Shown one piece after another: positions 23,717 through 30,350 of a DNA stretch of 64,000 bases (within the stretch, counting starts at the first letter, position 1; every line of letters begins with the position of its first letter). This DNA comes from DATNIB01 sp035604685 (GTDB lineage: Bacteria; Actinomycetota; Acidimicrobiia; Acidimicrobiales; RAAP-2). Where the stretch lies: assembly GCA_035604685.1 (NCBI GenBank), contig DATNIB010000014.1:8245-72244 (forward strand), read 5' to 3'. The notes below the pieces were generated by a model, which saw only the letters and a list, made by a program, of their open reading frames with translations, searched no databases and was not told the DNA's origin. Both the position numbers and the translations under genes were made by a program.

Positions 23717-24580
23717 ATGCGAACCTCCTCCGACGTCCCCCCGATCGACGCCCAGCCCTGGACGGTGCTCGTCGCTTCCGCCCGGGGTGCGGCGCACGGC
23801 GCGGCCGGGTTGCCGAACCAGGACGCCTCTGCCTGGAGGGTTCTCGAGACGCTCGGGCCGCCGCTGGTGGTGGCTGCTGTCGCCGACGGGCATGGACATC
23901 CCCGTCACTTCCGGGCGGAGCGCGGCGCCCACCTGGCGGTCGAACAGGCGTGCGCCTGTGTCGAGCGCCTGGCCGACCAGCTCTTGGTCGGCCGTTCGGG
24001 CGGCGAGCTCGAGGCGTTCGCCAGGGAGACGCTGGTGCCGTCGGTCGTCCAGGCCTGGCGGCGGGCGGTGGCCGCCGACCATGCGGCCTCGGCCTTCACG
24101 CCCGACGAGGAGGCGATCCGGGCGCAGGTCGCCGACGAGCCGGTCATCGCCTACGGCGCCACGCTGCTCCTGGCCCTGCTCTCGGAGCGCTGGTTGCTGG
24201 TCGCCCAGATCGGCGACGGCGACGTCGCCGCGCTCTTTGCCGACGGCCGGGTCGAGACGCCCGTGCCGGTGGACCCGACGCTCGATGGGCACTACACGAC
24301 GAGCCTGTGCCAGGCCGCCGCCGTCGACTCCTTCCGGATCGCGGTGATCGACCGCGCCGCCTCCCCTGTGCTCGCGCTCCTGCTCGCCACCGACGGTTTC
24401 GGGAACGCCCAGGCGTCGGATCCGTGGCCACCGGCCGTCGGGGCCGACCTCATCTCGATGTTGGGCACGCGCGGCATGGAGTGGGTGCGCGGGCAGCTGC
24501 CGATCTGGACCGAGCGGTGCGCCTCGACCGAGGGCAGCGGCGACGACACCACGGTGATCCTGGCCGTGCACGCGTCATGA
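23717..24580 (+). CDS. PP2C-family Ser/Thr protein phosphatase
   Basis: 287 aa. PP2C motifs in order: LPNQDAS (N34-Q35-D36), VADGHGHPRHFRAERGAH (metal Asp 57), YGATLLLALL, AQIGDGDVAAL, LLATDGFGNA and GSGDDTTVILA. The metal-binding Asp residues are all present, so it should be active. It begins 4 bp after the VWA gene and its stop overlaps the kinase ATG (ATGA), fixing phosphatase and kinase in one translational unit. It presumably reverses phosphorylation by the kinase, including of the VWA or FHA-binding partners. Confidence 0.92.
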   Translation: MRTSSDVPPIDAQPWTVLVASARGAAHGAAGLPNQDASAWRVLETLGPPLVVAAVADGHGHPRHFRAERGAHLAVEQACACVERLADQLLVGRSGGELEAFARETLVPSVVQAWRRAVAADHAASAFTPDEEAIRAQVADEPVIAYGATLLLALLSERWLLVAQIGDGDVAALFADGRVETPVPVDPTLDGHYTTSLCQAAAVDSFRIAVIDRAASPVLALLLATDGFGNAQASDPWPPAVGADLISMLGTRGMEWVRGQLPIWTERCASTEGSGDDTTVILAVHAS

Positions 24581-25884
24581 TCAGGCTGCCGACCGTCGGA
24601 GAGACACTCGTCATGACGCGTGCGGGATCCATGCTCACCGTCGGGCGCCGGCTGCAGGAGGGTGGCCAGGGGGTGGTCCACGAGGCCTTCGTCGGCGACG
24701 GTGTCTTCGCGCTGAAGTGGCTTCGCCACTCGGATCGCACCGCCGCGCTCCAGAACTCGATCGCCGCATTGGTCGAGCGCCCGCGCCCCCACCCGGCCTT
24801 CGTCTGGCCGATCGACATGGTCGTGAGCGACGAGGTCGAGGGCTTCGGATACGTCATGCGGCTCCTCGAGCCGCGGTTCGTCTCCTTCGCGCGGATGCTG
24901 GCGGACCAACCGACGTTCCGCAGCATCGTGACCGTGGCCCGCAAGCTCGTGGACGCCTTCGCCGCGCTGCACGCCTCGGGGCTCTGCTACCGCGACATCA
25001 GCTTCAACAATCTCTATGTCGATCCCATTCGCTCCGAGGTGGCGATCATCGACAACGACAACGTCGGCCTCGACGGCGGCGACGTGTTCGTGAAGGGCAC
25101 CAACCAGTTCATGGCGCCCGAGATCGTACGAGACGAGGCGTTCCCGTCGACGGTCACCGATCTGTACTCGCTGGCCGTCTTCTTGTTCATCCTCTTCATG
25201 CGGGGCCATCCACTGGAGGGGATGCGTACCATCTCGAGCTACTCGTGGGCGGCGGCCGACCACGTCTCGGAGCACAAGCTGCTCCTGCGCAACTACGGGT
25301 TCGAGCCGCTGTTCGTGTTCGACCCCGACGACGACGCCAACCGGCCGTCGCCCGAGAGCCCGCTCCTCGTCTACTGGCCGATCTTCCCCCGCTTCTTCCG
25401 GGACCTGTTCATCCGGTCCTTCACCGACGGGCTCACCGATGCGTCCCTCTCGGGACGGATCACCGGCAGCGTGTGGCGCCGCGCGCTCCTCCGGTTGGCC
25501 GACTGCCACGCCACCTGCCCCTGCAACGCGGCCATCTTCTTCGACCCCGATGAGCCGGACCGGCCCTGCTGGCGCTGCGGCCGGATCCCGCCGGCCCCGC
25601 CCCTGCTGCGCCTGCCGGGCCGCACGGTGGTGCTGGCCGAGGGGGCGGTGATCACCTCTGACCACCTGCGGCGCGACCGGGCCTACGACGAGTCGGTGGC
25701 CGTCGTCGAGGCCCACCCCAGCCAGCCCGGGGCGGTCGTGCTTCGCAACCTGAGCTCGGTCACCTGGACGGTCGAGCCCGTGGGGGAGGAGGCCAAGTCG
25801 GTGCTGCCTTCCCAGCGCCTGGGCGTCCGGCCCATGCGCATCGACTTCGGGTCTGCCGAGGCGCAGATCGCGCTCGGCGGCTGA
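24577..25884 (+). CDS. Divergent protein kinase (YRD/DND type) with C-terminal zinc ribbon
   Basis: 435 aa. Kinase motifs: Gly-rich LQEGGQGVVHEA, ATP-binding K47 in FALKWL, catalytic loop Y138-R139-D140 followed by N145, metal-binding D159 in DND where most kinases have DFG, and MAPEIV for the activation segment end. A Ser replaces the Lys usually two residues after the catalytic Asp. Residues 310-334 form a zinc ribbon (C314-x-C316, C331-x2-C334, possibly C310). The last 80 residues are a beta-rich domain (VLRNLSSVTWTVEP, MRIDFGSAEAQI). This kinase class accompanies TerY-like VWA and PP2C proteins. It should be active, but substrates are unknown. Confidence 0.88.
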   Translation: MIRLPTVGETLVMTRAGSMLTVGRRLQEGGQGVVHEAFVGDGVFALKWLRHSDRTAALQNSIAALVERPRPHPAFVWPIDMVVSDEVEGFGYVMRLLEPRFVSFARMLADQPTFRSIVTVARKLVDAFAALHASGLCYRDISFNNLYVDPIRSEVAIIDNDNVGLDGGDVFVKGTNQFMAPEIVRDEAFPSTVTDLYSLAVFLFILFMRGHPLEGMRTISSYSWAAADHVSEHKLLLRNYGFEPLFVFDPDDDANRPSPESPLLVYWPIFPRFFRDLFIRSFTDGLTDASLSGRITGSVWRRALLRLADCHATCPCNAAIFFDPDEPDRPCWRCGRIPPAPPLLRLPGRTVVLAEGAVITSDHLRRDRAYDESVAVVEAHPSQPGAVVLRNLSSVTWTVEPVGEEAKSVLPSQRLGVRPMRIDFGSAEAQIALGG

Positions 25885-25893
25885 CCGTCGGTC

Positions 25894-26340
25894 TCAGGCG
25901 CGCGCCGCCGGGACGACCTCGGTCAGGCCGCCGGCCTCGGTCTTCTGGTAGCCGGCGCTGGTGCGCGCCATGAACCCCCACTCGTAGCCCTCGGGGTCGC
26001 GCACCGTGTAGGTCCGCACGCCGTAGGTCTTGTCCTCGGGCGGGTCGGCCTCCACCCCGGCCGAGCGCACGTGCGCGTGGTGGGCGTCGACGTCGTCCAC
26101 CCACACCAGGATCAGCTGGTCGGGGCCGCCACCGTGCGCCGGCCAATAGCCGGGGCCGTGGCCGGCCAGCCAGAGCTCGGTGTCGCCCACCAGCATCTCG
26201 ACCTGGCGCGCGGTCGCCTGGTCGTCGACGTAGCGGGCCCGCTCCTGGAATCCGAAGACCCGGGCCAGCCAGTCGGTCATGGCGTCGGCGTCCTCGTAGT
26301 GCAGGTACGGCGTCAAGCCACCGAAGCGGAAGGCACCCAT
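25894..26340 (-). CDS. VOC/glyoxalase-fold protein
   Basis: 148 aa from an ATG at 26340, chosen because the alpha/beta-hydrolase gene ends at 26357. Two beta-alpha-beta-beta-beta units are seen: LTPYLHYEDADAMTDWLARVFGF and VWVDDVDAHHAHVRSAG, ending in TVRDPEGYEWGFM. The family includes metal-dependent dioxygenases, glyoxalase and antibiotic-binding proteins, and the sequence does not single one out. It is convergent with the kinase gene, 9 bp apart, and follows the hydrolase on the same strand. Confidence 0.85.
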   Translation of the reverse strand: MGAFRFGGLTPYLHYEDADAMTDWLARVFGFQERARYVDDQATARQVEMLVGDTELWLAGHGPGYWPAHGGGPDQLILVWVDDVDAHHAHVRSAGVEADPPEDKTYGVRTYTVRDPEGYEWGFMARTSAGYQKTEAGGLTEVVPAARA

Positions 26341-26356
26341 GACGTCGACGGGTTGC

Positions 26357-27241
26357 CTAGGCGGCCCGGTCGGCGTTGGCCGCGATGGCCGCGATGACCT
26401 CGGGCCAGACGGCCTCGGGCAGGTCGTGGCCCACCCCCTCGATGATGAGGAGTTCGGCGCCGGGCACCGCCTTGGCGGTGGCCTCCCCGCCGCTCGGCGT
26501 GACGAGCGGGTCGGCGTCGCCATGGATCACGAGCGTGGGCACCGCCACCTCGCCCAGCGCGGCGGTGCGGTCCTTCGCGCTGAGGATGGCCGCGACCTGC
26601 CGGGCCGTCCCCTCGGGGTAGTAGGCGCGGTCGTAGGCGAGCGCCGCCGCGGCGCGCACGGTCGCCTCGTCCATCGGGTAGCGCGGGGAACCGATGAGGC
26701 GCGACCCGCTCACCATGGCCTCGACGACGTCGGCGCGCGTCGCCGGCGGCGGCTGCAGGATGACGGCGAGGGCCTCGGGCGTCGGCTGTCCCACCGCCGG
26801 GTCGCTGGTGGTCGACATGATCGAGCACAGCGAGCGGACCGCCCACGGGTGCCGGATCGCCATCGCCTGGACGATCATGCCGCCCATCGACGCGCCGACG
26901 ATATGCGCGGGAGCGAGCCCGAGGACCTCCAGCAGCGCGATGCCGTCGTCCGCCATGTCGTCGAGCGAGTAGGGAGAGGAGGTTGCCTCGCCCGCGGCCA
27001 GCGAGCTGAGGGTGGCGGCGAGATCGGGCAGGCCGGCGTCGCCGAACTTCTGGCTGAGGCCGACGTCGCGGTTGTCATAGCGGACGACGGCGTAGTCGTG
27101 GTCGGCCAGCTCCGCGCAGAACGCGTCCGGCCAGGAGATGAGCTGCCCCCCGAGGCCGCACACGAGGAGGAGCGCGGGGTCGGCCAGATCCCCGATGATC
27201 TCGTACTCGAGGGTGATGTCGTTGGCTGTCGTCTGGGGCAC
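26357..27241 (-). CDS. Alpha/beta-fold hydrolase
   Basis: 294 aa. The nucleophile elbow is GASMGGMIVQ, the acid lies in VIHGDADPLVTPS and the base in EGVGHDLPEAVW. An oxyanion-type LVCGLGGQL and the NRDVGLS loop place it near the epoxide-hydrolase/esterase group often annotated as 3-oxoadipate enol-lactonase-like or Rv0045c-like. The substrate is unknown. It is probably co-transcribed with the VOC gene downstream, separated by 16 bp. Confidence 0.9.
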   Translation of the reverse strand: MPQTTANDITLEYEIIGDLADPALLLVCGLGGQLISWPDAFCAELADHDYAVVRYDNRDVGLSQKFGDAGLPDLAATLSSLAAGEATSSPYSLDDMADDGIALLEVLGLAPAHIVGASMGGMIVQAMAIRHPWAVRSLCSIMSTTSDPAVGQPTPEALAVILQPPPATRADVVEAMVSGSRLIGSPRYPMDEATVRAAAALAYDRAYYPEGTARQVAAILSAKDRTAALGEVAVPTLVIHGDADPLVTPSGGEATAKAVPGAELLIIEGVGHDLPEAVWPEVIAAIAANADRAA

Positions 27242-27366
27242 ACGAAGATGCTTGCCCCTGGTGGAGGGCCGGTCAAGAGCCGCGCTGGCACAGTGCCTGG
27301 ACGTGGGACTACCGCCGGTTCAAGCGCTCCCTCACATCCCTGCCGCTTTGGCGCGACGGCCCGCCC

Positions 27367-27849
27367 TCAGATGTCCACGAGCACGTGACATCGCCAGCCC
27401 CCCACCTGGGCCCCCATCGACAACCCGCGAGACGACACGGCCCTCGGCACGGGCCCGACGAACACCACCTGGTCCAGGGGGACGACCTCCATGTCTCCGG
27501 CGACACCGCCCTCCTCGGTCTCGGTCAGGTGGAACCGCACGGGCACCACCGAGAAGACATTGATGGCGTCGATCACCTCTTCGAATAGGGACGCCAGGAC
27601 GTCCTCGGCTCCGCCCGGCCCGGCCGCCAGGGGGAGGACCCCGGGTGCAGCGGCGTCGGGGGCCTCGGTGAACTCTTCCATCAGCGCCTGCAGCGCCTCG
27701 GTCAGGCACGACGCGCGATCGGGACCCCAGGCCTCGATGACGCAGTCGCTGGCGTGCGGCACCAGCCGGTGCCCGGCCGAGGCAGGCTCGCCCGAGCCGG
27801 CTGGATCGCCTTGGGTGCCTGCAAGCCCCCGAGCACCGGCCGTCGTCAC
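27367..27849 (-). CDS. Archease (SHS2-domain) family protein
   Basis: 160 aa with an unstructured N-terminal 25 residues. The family pattern is clear from GHRLVPHASDCVIEAWGPD through CLTEALQALMEEF and FEEVIDAINVF to the C-terminal GGWRCHVLVDI. Archease helps the RNA ligase RtcB to turn over in tRNA splicing and RNA repair, with conserved Asp residues binding metal. No RtcB gene is present in this window. It lies downstream of hsp20 on the same strand, with a hairpin between them. Confidence 0.85.
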   Translation of the reverse strand: MTTAGARGLAGTQGDPAGSGEPASAGHRLVPHASDCVIEAWGPDRASCLTEALQALMEEFTEAPDAAAPGVLPLAAGPGGAEDVLASLFEEVIDAINVFSVVPVRFHLTETEEGGVAGDMEVVPLDQVVFVGPVPRAVSSRGLSMGAQVGGWRCHVLVDI

Positions 27850-27899
27850 GGCTGCGGCGCTTCGGCCGAGGAGGGAGATCCAAGCGGACCGCGGTCCAA

Positions 27900-27930
27900 T
27901 GACTCCCTGGCCGGACTGGCCAGGGAGTCA
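27900..27930 (-). terminator. 13-bp perfect hairpin downstream of hsp20
   Basis: TGACTCCCTGGCC and GGCCAGGGAGTCA (27900-27912 and 27918-27930) form a perfect 13-bp stem with a 5-base loop. It lies 31 bp beyond the hsp20 stop on the minus strand and before archease. A T-run is lacking, so it may be an intrinsic-like terminator or a stabilising stem. Confidence 0.6.
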
Positions 27931-27961
27931 CTCTTCCCATCGAGGACGGCCGCCAAGGGTT

Positions 27962-28405
27962 TCACACCCTCGTAATGGCGATCTTCTTCGTCTCGGCCTT
28001 CTCGCCGTCGACCGGGACGCGGACCTCCAGGATCCCGTCGGTGAAGGTGGCCTTGACGTCGTCCTGACCCGCCCCTGGCGGCAGCTGGACGCTGCGGGTG
28101 AAGCTCCCGTAGCGGAACTCCGAGCGCCGACGGTGCCGGTCCTTCTCCTCTTTTTCCTCACGCCGCTCGGCCCGCAACGTGAGCCGACCGTTGTCGACCG
28201 TCAGCTCGACGTCCTTGTCGGGATCGACCCCGGGCAGTTCGGCTCGGATCACGAGCGTGTGGTCCTCGACCACTTCCTCGACGCGGATGAGGCCGTCATC
28301 CTCGAACAGGTCCAGCCAGCGCCCGGGCCAACGCACCACCGGAAACCGCGGGGACCACTCCACTAATGAACGTGCTGAGCGTGCTGTCTCTCGTGTCATC
28401 GGCAT
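27962..28405 (-). CDS. Hsp20/alpha-crystallin small heat-shock protein
   Basis: 147 aa. The alpha-crystallin domain runs from about residue 40 to 140: IRVEEVVEDHTLVIRAELPGVD, then VELTVDNGRLTLRAER, YGSFTRSVQLPPGAGQDDVKA and TDGILEVRVPV, followed by a short C-terminal IAITRV tail with the I-x-I/V anchor. These ATP-independent chaperones hold unfolding proteins. The start ATG is preceded by GGGAGG. It diverges from the DUF1918 gene; the shared 290-bp gap holds two palindromes resembling DosR boxes. Confidence 0.95.
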   Translation of the reverse strand: MPMTRETARSARSLVEWSPRFPVVRWPGRWLDLFEDDGLIRVEEVVEDHTLVIRAELPGVDPDKDVELTVDNGRLTLRAERREEKEEKDRHRRRSEFRYGSFTRSVQLPPGAGQDDVKATFTDGILEVRVPVDGEKAETKKIAITRV

Positions 28406-28592
28406 CGACCTCCCTCGGTCGTTGTTCTCAACTCATTCCATTACCCCTCTGGGGGGGTCGGGTGAACAGAGGAGAAGGTCACTTTCGGGGCGGATCGGCG
28501 CCCGCGCCCGAACCACCTCGTCCAAGACCTGTTCGTTCTGCACCCTGGCCACCTCCGATTTCGACGGTACGCCGACGGCGCAGGCGCCGATA

Positions 28593-28643
28593 GGGCCCAA
28601 GGGCCCGACCACCGGTCCCAATTCGGCTCGGGACCTTTGACCC
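28593..28643. promoter_or_regulatory. Two DosR-box-like palindromes, hsp20/DUF1918 intergenic region
   Basis: GGGCCCAAGGGCCC at 28593-28606 and GGGACCTTTGACCC at 28630-28643 resemble the core of the mycobacterial DosR site (GGGACTWWAGTCCC); with flanks the second site fits 13 of 20 positions of TTSGGGACTWWAGTCCCSAA. Centres are 37 bp apart. They lie 53 and 90 bp before the DUF1918 start and about 190-240 bp from hsp20. The rest of the 290-bp gap shows only a short CCCCTCTGGGGGGG stem. Confidence 0.35.
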
Positions 28644-28695
28644 TGGCGACCCCGACGCGGCCGGAGCACGATCGTTCTGGTGAAGGGAGACAGGC

Positions 28696-28896
28696 ATGCA
28701 GGCGAAACCAGGTGATCGCATCGTGATCGAGGGTCACCGCGTCGGTGACCCGACTCGCGACTGCAAGGTGATCGAAGCCCATGGCCGGGATGGCGGGCCG
28801 CCGTATCTGGTGCGCTGGGGGGACAGCGATCACGACACGCTCTTCTTCCCGGGCTCAGACGCCAGCGTCCGGCCCTCCCGAGCCAAGAAGGGTTGA
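28696..28896 (+). CDS. DUF1918 protein, 66 aa
   Basis: A single small SH3-like beta-barrel domain: MQAKPGDRIVIEGHRVGDP, CKVIEAHGRDGGPPYLVRW and DTLFFPGSDA are the family landmarks. Mycobacterial members Rv0569 and Rv2302 are stress or dormancy associated; Rv0569 belongs to the DosR regulon. A GAAGGGAGA site precedes the ATG. The gene ends 21 bp before the erythromycin-esterase-like gene and is in the same frame with it, separated only by TGA and a short stretch. Confidence 0.92.
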   Translation: MQAKPGDRIVIEGHRVGDPTRDCKVIEAHGRDGGPPYLVRWGDSDHDTLFFPGSDASVRPSRAKKG

Positions 28897-28917
28897 CCGA
28901 CGCCGACCGCGACAGGG

Positions 28918-30225
28918 TTGGAGCGGCTCGGCCATGCCGTGATCGGTGCGCGCGCCGACTACGACGGCCTGATTGACCTCGTCGGTGACCGGCGCTTCGT
29001 GCTGATCGGCGAGGCGTCGCACGGCACCCACGACTTCTATGCCGAGCGGGCCCGCATCACCCATCGCCTCATCGACGAGTGCGGTTTCAATGCGGTGGCG
29101 GTCGAGGCCGACTGGCCCGACGCCTACCGGGTCAACCGCTACGTGATGGGGCTCTCCCACGACGAGGACGCGGAACGCGCCCTCACGGACTTCCAGCGCT
29201 TCCCGGCCTGGATGTGGCGCAACCGGGACGTCCTCACGTTCGTGGAGGGCCTCCGGGCCCGCAACGAGGCCCACCTCCATCCGGCGACCAAGGTCCGCTT
29301 CTACGGCCTCGACCTCTACTCGCTCCGGGCCTCGATGGAGGCCGTCGTCGGCTACCTCGACCGAGTCGATCCCGAGGAGGCCCGCCGGGCGCGTCAGCGG
29401 TACTCCTGTTTCGACCACGTGGCCGGCGAGGGGCAGGCCTACGGGTACGCGTTGGCCTTCGCCGGGGCCATTCCCTGTGAGAACGAAGTCGTGGCCCAGC
29501 TGATCCAGCTGCGTCGGCGCGCCGACGCCTACCTCCGGCGCGACGGCTGGATCGCCGACGACGAGTTCTTCTTTGCCGAGCAGAACGCCCGGCTGGTGCG
29601 CAACGCCGAGGAGTACTACCAGCAGATGTACCGGGCCGAGACGTCGTCGTGGAACCTGCGCGACCGGCACATGGCCGGCACCCTCGACGCGCTCATCGAG
29701 CACCTCGACGCCCAGCTCCCCCGGGCCAAGGTCGTCGTGTGGGAGCACAACTCGCACGTGGGCGACGCCCGGGCCACCGAGATGGGCGCCCGGGGCGAGC
29801 TCACCGTGGGCCAACTGGCCCGCCAGCGCTACGGCAGCGAGTGCGTGTTGATCGGTTTCACCACCTACGGCGGCACGGTCACCGCGGCGAGCGACTGGGG
29901 CGGCCCGGCCGAGCGGAAGCGGGTGCGCGTAGCCGCCCCCGACAGCCATGAGGCCGTCTTGCACGGGAGCGGGGAGCAGCGCTTCTGGCTGGACACGGCG
30001 CAGCCCGGCGTGCGCGAAAGGCTGGCCGTCCCGCGCCTCGAGCGGGCGATCGGGGTGATCTACCGCCCGGAAACCGAACGCGCCAGCCACTACTTCCACG
30101 CCCACCTCAGCCAGCAGTTCGACGCGGTCATCCACCTCGATCACACCCGGGCGGTCGAGCCGCTCGAGCGCACGTCGTTCTGGGACGAGGGCGAGCCGCC
30201 GGAGACCTTCCCGAGCGGCATCTAG
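28918..30225 (+). CDS. Erythromycin esterase-like family protein
   Basis: 435 aa from a TTG; the nearest upstream in-frame stop is the TGA of DUF1918, so nothing longer is possible. Family motifs: FVLIGEASHGTHDFY (the catalytic His and Glu region), AVEADWPDAYRVNRYV, then KVVVWEHNSHVGDARATEMG and SHYFHAHLSQQFDAVIHLDHT. EreA/EreB hydrolyse macrolide lactones, but this branch occurs in actinobacteria as a stress gene (for example as the C-terminal part of Rv2030c), so real substrate and resistance role are unproven. The last four codons and the stop (PSGI-TAG) seed the tandem repeat that follows. Confidence 0.88.
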   Translation: MERLGHAVIGARADYDGLIDLVGDRRFVLIGEASHGTHDFYAERARITHRLIDECGFNAVAVEADWPDAYRVNRYVMGLSHDEDAERALTDFQRFPAWMWRNRDVLTFVEGLRARNEAHLHPATKVRFYGLDLYSLRASMEAVVGYLDRVDPEEARRARQRYSCFDHVAGEGQAYGYALAFAGAIPCENEVVAQLIQLRRRADAYLRRDGWIADDEFFFAEQNARLVRNAEEYYQQMYRAETSSWNLRDRHMAGTLDALIEHLDAQLPRAKVVVWEHNSHVGDARATEMGARGELTVGQLARQRYGSECVLIGFTTYGGTVTAASDWGGPAERKRVRVAAPDSHEAVLHGSGEQRFWLDTAQPGVRERLAVPRLERAIGVIYRPETERASHYFHAHLSQQFDAVIHLDHTRAVEPLERTSFWDEGEPPETFPSGI

Positions 30226-30350
30226 GCCCGAGCGGCATCGTCCGAGCGGCATCGTCCGAGCGGCATCGTCCGAGCGGCATCGTCCGAGCGGCATCTAGGC
30301 CCGAGCGGCATCTAGGCCCTAGCGGCATCTAGGCCCGAGCGGCATCTAGG
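30211..30350. repeat. Tandem repeat array, nine copies with 14- and 17-bp periods
   Basis: The core CCGAGCGGCATC occurs at 30211, 30228, 30242, 30256, 30270, 30284, 30301, 30318 (as CCTAGCGGCATC) and 30335. Spacings are 17, 14, 14, 14, 14, 17, 17 and 17: unit A is CCGAGCGGCATCGT, unit B CCGAGCGGCATCTAGGC. Copy one encodes the last codons and stop of the esterase-like gene; the last copy supplies the stop of the convergent hydrolase gene. The array thus fills the whole convergent junction. Confidence 0.95.

Noticed and set aside
28894..28896. Selenocysteine or read-through TGA joining DUF1918 and esterase-like genes
   Set aside because: Each part is complete on its own and no selenocysteine element is seen; kept only as a weak observation.
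30128..30328. 66-aa minus-strand frame with MPLGRCRSDDAART repeats
   Set aside because: It is only the translation of the tandem repeat.
30211..30350. CRISPR array
   Set aside because: The units are contiguous, without unique spacers, and no cas gene is near.
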